The notes under the pieces are model-generated. The model was not told the origin of the DNA and did not search any database. It worked only from the letters and a program-made list of their open reading frames with translations. A program made the position numbers and the translations under genes. A stretch of DNA of 55,592 nt from Gammaproteobacteria bacterium (GTDB lineage Bacteria; Pseudomonadota; Gammaproteobacteria; Pseudomonadales; Halieaceae), in NCBI GenBank assembly GCA_030426545.1, contig JAUHYL010000021.1, forward strand, positions 1-55,592, read 5' to 3'. The stretch's first letter is position 1. Every line of letters starts with the position of its first letter. Shown in pieces: positions 51,012 through 55,592 of the stretch.

Positions 51012-51986
51012 TCAGGGGCCGGACTGGTTGCCCCCGCCCCCGGGGCAAGCGCCTGGCGATAGTTGCGCGGCGTCGTCCACCGCGACCTCTGCGCTGCACG
51101 CCCGGTCCGCGGCAATGTTCTGCAAGGCGGCAGGCAATTCGCGCAGGGGCTGCTGTACCGTAGCCGCGGCCATGGCCTGGCGAATCAGCGCAAGGCGCCG
51201 CTCCGTTGCCGGGTGTGTGCTGACAAACTCCAGCCACTGCGCGCCGTCCTCAGTCGCGTCCATCGACTCGAAGAATTCGTCTGCGCCGCCGAGATGCCCG
51301 TAATGCGCTCCCAGCAGTGCCAGCGCGCGTCTATCAGCGGCCAGTTCCATGTCGCGGCTGAAGCTGAGCAGCGTAAGCAGGCCGCCGCTGGCCAGGGCGC
51401 CACCCAGCGCACTGTTGTCAGTACTGCCCGTCACCACACTGAATACCAGCTGCAGCACCATCCCCCGCCCCAGCGATTCAACCGGGTGTCGCAGTTGCAC
51501 ATGGGCGATCTCGTGCGCGATCACCATGGCCAGGCCGTTCTCGCTGCGCACGTGACCAAGCAGGCCCTCGGTTACCAATACATTGGCGCCCAGTGTGGCA
51601 AACGCATTGGGCTGGGGATTTGACAGCAGGTGAAAGCGAAACGCCTGTGGCGGGACTACTTCCGCGGCGGGTCTGTCGCCAACGGGCAGACGCAGGCTCG
51701 ATTGCAGCAGTGCCGCAGACAACTCATCCAGTGCAGCGCGAGCGGCGGCGTTAGCGTCCTGCACATCCTGTGAGTCCAGGAAAACATCGACCGCCGCGCT
51801 GGCACGCTGCTCCCAGCTGAAGGGAATGAACGGGGCCAACCACCTCGCCGAGAGACTGAGTACCAGCACGAAAGCAGCCAGACCGAGCAGCAGTGCGCCC
51901 GCCAGCCAGGCGAACTCCAGCAGCGGGTTCTCCTCGCTGGCATTGATACCTTCGGGAATCCTGGGATTGCCTCCCGGCAGGCTCAC
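51012..51986 (-). CDS. M48-family membrane metallopeptidase
   Basis: A 324-residue zinc protease. An N-terminal membrane segment spans about 24-48. HEIAH (158-162) binds zinc, and the third ligand Glu214 lies in SRDMELAADRRAL. The layout matches M48 peptidases such as HtpX/Oma1-like and BepA-like proteins, without a clear C-terminal TPR. It probably degrades misfolded membrane or periplasmic proteins. The start is GTG 51986, which overlaps the TGA of the YbjQ-type gene upstream as GTGA, so the two are translated together. It is the last gene of a three-gene set. Confidence 0.85.
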   Translation of the reverse strand: MSLPGGNPRIPEGINASEENPLLEFAWLAGALLLGLAAFVLVLSLSARWLAPFIPFSWEQRASAAVDVFLDSQDVQDANAAARAALDELSAALLQSSLRLPVGDRPAAEVVPPQAFRFHLLSNPQPNAFATLGANVLVTEGLLGHVRSENGLAMVIAHEIAHVQLRHPVESLGRGMVLQLVFSVVTGSTDNSALGGALASGGLLTLLSFSRDMELAADRRALALLGAHYGHLGGADEFFESMDATEDGAQWLEFVSTHPATERRLALIRQAMAAATVQQPLRELPAALQNIAADRACSAEVAVDDAAQLSPGACPGGGGNQSGP

Positions 51987-52438
51987 GGCCGAATCATGGC
52001 GGTGCCGTAGGCCAGCACCTCCACCGAGCCAAGCGCCTGGCCGGCGTTACCGGATACCCGGCTGGTCTCGAATTTGATATTGATGACCGCGTCTGCCCCC
52101 AGCGACTCGGCCTCTTCCTGCATGCGCAATACCGCTTCACGCCGCGCCCGGTCCAGCAGTGACTCGTAGCTACTGATATTGCCGCCGACAAGGTTGCGTA
52201 ACGCAGCGACGACGGTTTTGAAATAATCTACCGATACAACGACATTACCGCTGACCAGCTGCGTACCATGGCGCAGCAACTCGGGCGGGGGAAAACGCTC
52301 GCTGATCACCACCAGGGAACGCAACCGGTCTTCACGCTCGCGGATACTCCTGTAATGCTTCTGCTCGGCGCGCCGGCCAAAAAAGTAGCCCAGTGCGAGC
52401 AACAGGAGAAAGACACCCAACTGGATAATGACGTCCAC
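51983..52438 (-). CDS. Membrane-anchored YbjQ-type protein
   Basis: A 151-residue protein. A membrane segment (about 3-19) and a basic stretch come first, followed by a YbjQ/UPF0145-like domain: GNVVVSVDYFKTVVAALRNLVGGNISSYESLLDRARREAVLRMQEEA and ADAVINIKFETS, ending EVLAYGTAMIRP. YbjQ proteins form ring-like oligomers and are of unknown function. The start is GTG 52438, preceded by GAGG. It overlaps the peptidase gene by four bases and follows the soluble YbjQ gene by ten. Pairing of membrane and soluble forms suggests a complex at the inner membrane. Confidence 0.8.
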   Translation of the reverse strand: MDVIIQLGVFLLLLALGYFFGRRAEQKHYRSIREREDRLRSLVVISERFPPPELLRHGTQLVSGNVVVSVDYFKTVVAALRNLVGGNISSYESLLDRARREAVLRMQEEAESLGADAVINIKFETSRVSGNAGQALGSVEVLAYGTAMIRP

Positions 52439-52448
52439 GGTCGGCGCC

Positions 52449-52769
52449 TCAGGTGTCCTGCACAACCACGGCGGTACCGTAGGCCAGTATTTCTGACGCG
52501 CCCGCGGCAATCGCGGACGTTGAAAAGCGCACGTTGATCACCGCGTTGGCACCAATGGCCTGCGCCTGCTCCTGCATGCGCTGCACGGCCTCGTCGCGGG
52601 ACTCCTGCAGGAGCTCGGTGTAGCTGCCCAACTCACCGCCAAAAATGTTCTTGAAGCCCGCCATAATGTCTTTGCCCGCGTGCTTGGCGCGCACGGTGCT
52701 GCCCTGAACAAGACCAAGATGCTCCACCACGCGCTTGTTGGGAATGACTTCGATATTGCTTATCAGCAT
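52449..52769 (-). CDS. YbjQ/UPF0145-family protein
   Basis: A 106-residue soluble protein, full length for the family. It has the early VVEHLGLVQGSTVRAKHAGKD, then FKNIFGGELGSYTELLQESRDEAVQRMQEQA and INVRFSTS, ending LAYGTAVVVQDT. Function is unknown; family members bind each other in a pentamer or hexamer. GAGG stands eight bases before ATG 52769. It is first in the set with the membrane-anchored form and the M48 peptidase. Confidence 0.85.
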   Translation of the reverse strand: MLISNIEVIPNKRVVEHLGLVQGSTVRAKHAGKDIMAGFKNIFGGELGSYTELLQESRDEAVQRMQEQAQAIGANAVINVRFSTSAIAAGASEILAYGTAVVVQDT

Positions 52770-53030
52770 GCTCTTACCTCGCACAGGTTGATGCGAATAC
52801 TCTAACACGACAGAGGCAATAGCTGACATCCAGTCGGTTGCCGGCGCTCGTTCAACAACGCGTCAAACTGGTAAGATGCCAGACCAGGAATGCCTCCGTG
52901 TGCACCTGCTGGAACGTTGCACGACCAGACCCACCGGTGGCTACCGATTGGCAGAAAAAAACCCAGACCTTGAGCGGAACCCGCAGGGGGCATCGATCAG
53001 GGCACCGCAGGCACTCAGGAACCGGCTTTA

Positions 53031-53891
53031 ATGACAGCAAAGGTAAGAATCGATTTTATGGTGGCCGGCTTCGCCAAATGCGGCACCACCTCCGTTTGCG
53101 CTGCACTGGCCAGGCATCCGGATATCTTCATGTCGGATGTAAAGGAGCCGCGCTACTTTTCCAGCCGCGAGTTTGACCAGCGGCATCGCTACTACGAAAA
53201 GCTGTATGAAAACGCAAAGCCGGGACAGAAGCTGGGGGATGGCAGTCCTTCCTACAGCGGCGCTGCCAATGCCGAGGTGTCGATACAGCGGATCAAGGCA
53301 AACAACTCCGATTGTCGTTTCATCCTTATTGCGCGTAATCCGCGCAAACGCATCGAGTCGTTCTACCGCGAACTGCACCACAGTGCGTCGCGCTGGGGCG
53401 TGCTGCCACCCTTTGCAATGCAGGACTTCCTCGAGGCGCACCCCGACGCCTGGGAAAACGCAATGTTCTACGACCGGGCCGACGCCTTCATACAGGCCTT
53501 CGGAGCTGATGCAGTGTTGCCAATCCTGTTGGAGGACTTTCGCGCCGACAGCGAAGGTGTGCTGCGCAGCTGCTGCGAACACATCGGCGTCGATCCGGCA
53601 CGACTCCCTCCCCCCGAGGCAGTACACCTGAATGTCGGTACGGAGAAATATCACGATACGCAGTTTCTGCGCTGGTTGAAGCGCAGCCGTCCTATCCGGC
53701 GTACGATTACGCGCATGCCCCTGCAACGACAGAACAACGTACTGGGTGCCTTGAGACTGAGGGTGCCCTTTGGCGACAAACCCCTGCCGTGGGATGAACC
53801 GTCAGAACAGCTCTACAGGGATCGGGTGGTACCGCAGGCACGCCGGTTTCTAGAACTGTGCGGGAAACCGGCGGACTACTGGCAGTTATAG
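53031..53891 (+). CDS. PAPS-dependent sulfotransferase
   Basis: A 286-residue sulfotransferase. The 5-prime phosphosulfate loop is GFAKCGTTSVCAALARHP (about 13-30) with the KEPRYF motif after it, and the 3-prime phosphate binder is FILIARNPRKRIESFY (about 97-112). It would move sulfate from PAPS to a hydroxyl or amine; carbohydrates, polyketides and fatty alcohols are known acceptors for bacterial members. No PAPS-making or export gene is nearby. A gap of 261 bases separates it from the YbjQ set, and AGGA lies about ten bases before the ATG. Confidence 0.85.
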   Translation: MTAKVRIDFMVAGFAKCGTTSVCAALARHPDIFMSDVKEPRYFSSREFDQRHRYYEKLYENAKPGQKLGDGSPSYSGAANAEVSIQRIKANNSDCRFILIARNPRKRIESFYRELHHSASRWGVLPPFAMQDFLEAHPDAWENAMFYDRADAFIQAFGADAVLPILLEDFRADSEGVLRSCCEHIGVDPARLPPPEAVHLNVGTEKYHDTQFLRWLKRSRPIRRTITRMPLQRQNNVLGALRLRVPFGDKPLPWDEPSEQLYRDRVVPQARRFLELCGKPADYWQL

Positions 53892-53913
53892 CTTCCGCGG
53901 TGTTTTTCCTGGG

Positions 53914-54093
53914 TCAGCGAGCAGCCTCTGCGTCCACCTGCTCGAAGTCTTCCTTGTAGCGCACTGCACAGTCCGGGCAGGTGAACGTTTCCGGCAAAGA
54001 TTCAAAGGTCGTGCCAGGGGCATAGCCTTCATGGCTATCCCCCTGTTCCTCATCAAAGGTGTAGCCACACCCGGGGCAGCGGTATTTGCCCAT
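53914..54093 (-). CDS. Rubredoxin (AlkG-like)
   Basis: A 59-residue protein easily missed for its size. Four Cys at 6, 9, 39 and 42 in CPGCG and CPDC bind one iron. The aromatic set is Tyr4, Tyr11 and Phe50, as in rubredoxins. An acidic insert follows the first knuckle (DEEQGDSHEGYAPGTTFESL). It is the usual electron carrier to AlkB. It starts 14 bases after the alkB stop with GAGAGGAG upstream, so the two are one transcript. No rubredoxin reductase is in the window. Confidence 0.93.
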   Translation of the reverse strand: MGKYRCPGCGYTFDEEQGDSHEGYAPGTTFESLPETFTCPDCAVRYKEDFEQVDAEAAR

Positions 54094-54107
54094 GCGCGGT
54101 TCTCCTC

Positions 54108-55310
54108 TCAGGCCGGCACAGCCGTAGTCTGTTGCTGTCCGTATTTCCGCACGATGGCATCGCGCTGGTCAGGATCAATGTTCACCTTGCTCAGGTCACC
54201 CTGGATGTGCGGCAGTTCCAGCAGGCGCCGGTCCATCACGCGATACCAGAGCCAGGGTATGTAGGCCAGCAGGTACATGCCGTAGTAACCGTTGGGCAAC
54301 TGCGGCAGGCCGTCGAAGTTGCGCAGGCTCTGGTAGCGACGCGTGGGATTCGCGTGGTGATCGGAGTGGCGCTCCAGGTGGAACAACACGAGATTGCTGA
54401 AAATGTAATTGGCGTTCCAGCTGTGGTGCGGCTGACAGCGCTCGTAGCGGCCGCTGGCCTCCTTCTCACGCAGCAGACCGTAGTGCTCAATGTAGTTGGC
54501 GCTGGTGAGCTGAAACCACGCCCAGAAGTTATGCAGGGCCAGGAAGGGAAGCATGATCCAGCCGAAAGCGATAATCAGCCCGCCCTGCAACACCGCACTG
54601 ATGGCGAACGACTGCAGAATATCGTTGTGCACACTCCACACAGACTTGTTCTGCCGCGCCAGGCGCTCTTTCTCCACCGCCCAGCCGCGCCGGAAAGCAC
54701 CGGGAATTTCGCGCAGCACAAATTTGTAGATGGATTCACCCATGCGCGAGCTGGCAGGATCTTCCGGGGTGGCAACGTCCTTGTGATGGCCGCGATTGTG
54801 TTCAATGCAGAAGTGTCCGTACGTCGGCACTGCCAGGACAATCTTTGCCAGCAGGCGTTCAAACTCGGGCTTCTTGTGGCCGAGCTCATGCGCCGTGTTA
54901 ATACCCAGACCACTGTAGCTGCCCGCGGTAATCGCCAGCACCAGCACCGACCAGACGGTCAGCGGCTGAGTGCCTACAAACCAGGCGATGGCGATCAACA
55001 CAATGAAATGCATGGGAATCGTGAACCAGGTCAGCAGGCGATAATAGCGATCCTCCTCCAGCTGCGGCACGATCTCCTCGGGCGGGTTGTTTTCGTCGGC
55101 ACCGATCACGTAGTCCAGCAGGGGGATAACAAAATAGGAAAACAGCAGTGGGATCGCCAGTGCCCACTGGGTATCGAATGCGAAGTACAAAAAGATACCC
55201 AGCATCGGGAACAGTGGCATGAACAGCGAGGACATCCACAGGTAACGCTTGCGGTCACGGTATTCGATGCGTCCCTTTTCGGGGTGGTCCAGCACGTAGG
55301 TGGTCGTCAT
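54108..55310 (-). CDS. alkB: Alkane 1-monooxygenase
   Basis: A 400-residue integral-membrane non-heme diiron hydroxylase, the size usual for AlkB. The His clusters are AHELGH (His141, His145), EHNRGHH (His171, His175, His176) and LERHSDHHA (His315, His318, His319), with the further His276 in NYIEHYGLL. Six membrane segments can be placed, at about 26-44, 50-68, 95-112, 118-137, 235-254 and 258-270. It turns n-alkanes to 1-alkanols using electrons from rubredoxin, encoded just downstream. A divergent AraC-type gene begins across a 120-base gap. Chain-length preference cannot be fixed by eye. Confidence 0.95.
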   Translation of the reverse strand: MTTTYVLDHPEKGRIEYRDRKRYLWMSSLFMPLFPMLGIFLYFAFDTQWALAIPLLFSYFVIPLLDYVIGADENNPPEEIVPQLEEDRYYRLLTWFTIPMHFIVLIAIAWFVGTQPLTVWSVLVLAITAGSYSGLGINTAHELGHKKPEFERLLAKIVLAVPTYGHFCIEHNRGHHKDVATPEDPASSRMGESIYKFVLREIPGAFRRGWAVEKERLARQNKSVWSVHNDILQSFAISAVLQGGLIIAFGWIMLPFLALHNFWAWFQLTSANYIEHYGLLREKEASGRYERCQPHHSWNANYIFSNLVLFHLERHSDHHANPTRRYQSLRNFDGLPQLPNGYYGMYLLAYIPWLWYRVMDRRLLELPHIQGDLSKVNIDPDQRDAIVRKYGQQQTTAVPA

Positions 55311-55375
55311 GGGGTGTGCCTCCTCCAGTTGATGCGTACAGACTACCCGCTCGCGGTGCGGACGCCATTTTCATA

Positions 55376-55398
55376 AAATGACCTTTTTATAGTCATTT
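55376..55398. promoter_or_regulatory. Inverted repeat in the alkB / AraC divergent gap
   Basis: Perfect seven-base arms AAATGAC (55376-55382) and GTCATTT (55392-55398) with a nine-base spacer, so the centres are one and a half helical turns apart. A further GTGAC follows at 55400-55404. The site lies 66 bases upstream of alkB and 33 bases ahead of the regulator start. It is a good candidate for binding by the neighbouring regulator. Its GTCATTT arm equals the first repeat in the gap at 2122-2160. Confidence 0.55.
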
Positions 55399-55430
55399 AG
55401 TGACATAATGGGCGTCTCCAGGAGGCTGTC

Positions 55431-55592
55431 TTGCACAGAAAGCCCGAAATTTCAGCAACCTACGCCCGGCTGGTGTTGCAATCAGGCCGTGTCGACGCCG
55501 CCGCGCTACTCAACGGCGTTGCGCTGACGGCAAAGGAGCTGTTCGCGCGCGAATTTGTCGACGCCTCGGATCTGGCGGTGTTGTTCCGCAAT
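55431..55592 (+). CDS. Regulator fragment, probably AraC family (partial, 3-prime end outside)
   Basis: Only the first 54 codons are in the window. The frame starts at TTG 55431, five bases after a perfect AGGAGG. The sequence HRKPEISATYARLVLQSGR, then VDAAALLNGVALTAKELFAREFVDASDLAVLF, has the N-terminal pattern of OruR-type AraC regulators such as the one encoded at 41117 (a short helix, then a loop LLxxxGL-like with a basic-acidic pair). It diverges from alkB, where AraC-type activators of alkane genes are common. Family and role are inferred, since the DNA-binding end is missing. Confidence 0.6.
   Translation, partial: MHRKPEISATYARLVLQSGRVDAAALLNGVALTAKELFAREFVDASDLAVLFRN

Noticed and set aside
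54132-55376. 414-codon open frame on the plus strand
   Set aside because: It is antisense to alkB, whose His clusters leave no doubt. No ribosome site or motif supports it.
1-55592. Genomic island, prophage or antiviral defence system
   Set aside because: No integrase, transposase, tRNA junction, restriction or toxin gene is seen. The genes are metabolic and the base composition looks even throughout.

Overview
The window is gene-dense, GC-rich bacterial chromosome with no rRNA, tRNA, CRISPR array, transposase or phage gene that I can see. Gene content points to a marine gammaproteobacterium of the Halieaceae/Spongiibacteraceae type: a FabY-type long ketoacyl synthase, a RibB with a dead GTP-cyclohydrolase-like tail, many acyl-CoA catabolic genes, AlkB with rubredoxin, and several AraC regulators of the OruR kind. 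This taxonomic guess is inference from gene families and composition, not a database result.

Layout, left to right. (1) 0.2-6.4 kb: fabY (-) diverges from a GlxA-like AraC regulator, a thiolase, ribB(X) and slyD (+). (2) 6.4-16.3 kb, all minus: a two-DUF35 / two Ltp-type thiolase-fold / FadD19-like CoA ligase / crotonase / nitroreductase / crotonase run, ending with a penicillin-acylase-type lipoprotein. As I recall it, the core resembles the gene set of the mycobacterial cholesterol side-chain locus around fadD19-echA19-ltp4-ltp3. (3) 16.5-27.1 kb, mixed strands: an intact type I extradiol dioxygenase, a Yip1-like membrane protein, an ecdysteroid-kinase-like phosphotransferase, a second acylase lipoprotein, a solute-binding protein, an SDR, a SYLF protein, a GST and a GPH-family transporter. 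A bidirectional hairpin terminator follows.

(4) 27.2-39.7 kb, all minus: an exported cyclase-family hydrolase, an MBL hydrolase, a lipid-kinase-like/DUF389 fusion, an SDR, an AraC regulator whose start overlaps the end of an acyl-CoA carboxyltransferase, two crotonases and an alpha-methylacyl-CoA racemase. Behind an intrinsic terminator lie an HSD10-like dehydrogenase and an acyl-CoA dehydrogenase. (5) 39.9-45.2 kb, plus: a membrane GGDEF protein, an AraC regulator and a DUF748/AsmA-like giant. (6) 45.3-51 kb: sprT (-), then an operon in which the two halves of the animal ACAD10/ACAD11 protein (kinase and dehydrogenase) are separate genes with a crotonase and a thiolase between them. (7) 51-55.6 kb: M48 peptidase and two YbjQ proteins (-), a sulfotransferase (+), rubredoxin and alkB (-), and the start of a divergent AraC-type regulator (+) cut by the window edge.

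Taken together this is a catabolic region for hydrophobic substrates. AlkB and rubredoxin would hydroxylate alkyl chains, CoA ligase, racemase, dehydrogenases, crotonases and thiolases would shorten straight, branched or 4-hydroxy acyl chains, and the DUF35/Ltp module with the extradiol dioxygenase suggests sterol-like or aromatic substrates. The most noteworthy items are the Ltp/DUF35 module whose thiolase folds have lost the thiolase catalytic triad, the split ACAD10/11 operon, the paired acylase lipoproteins, and several unassigned hairpins and operators.
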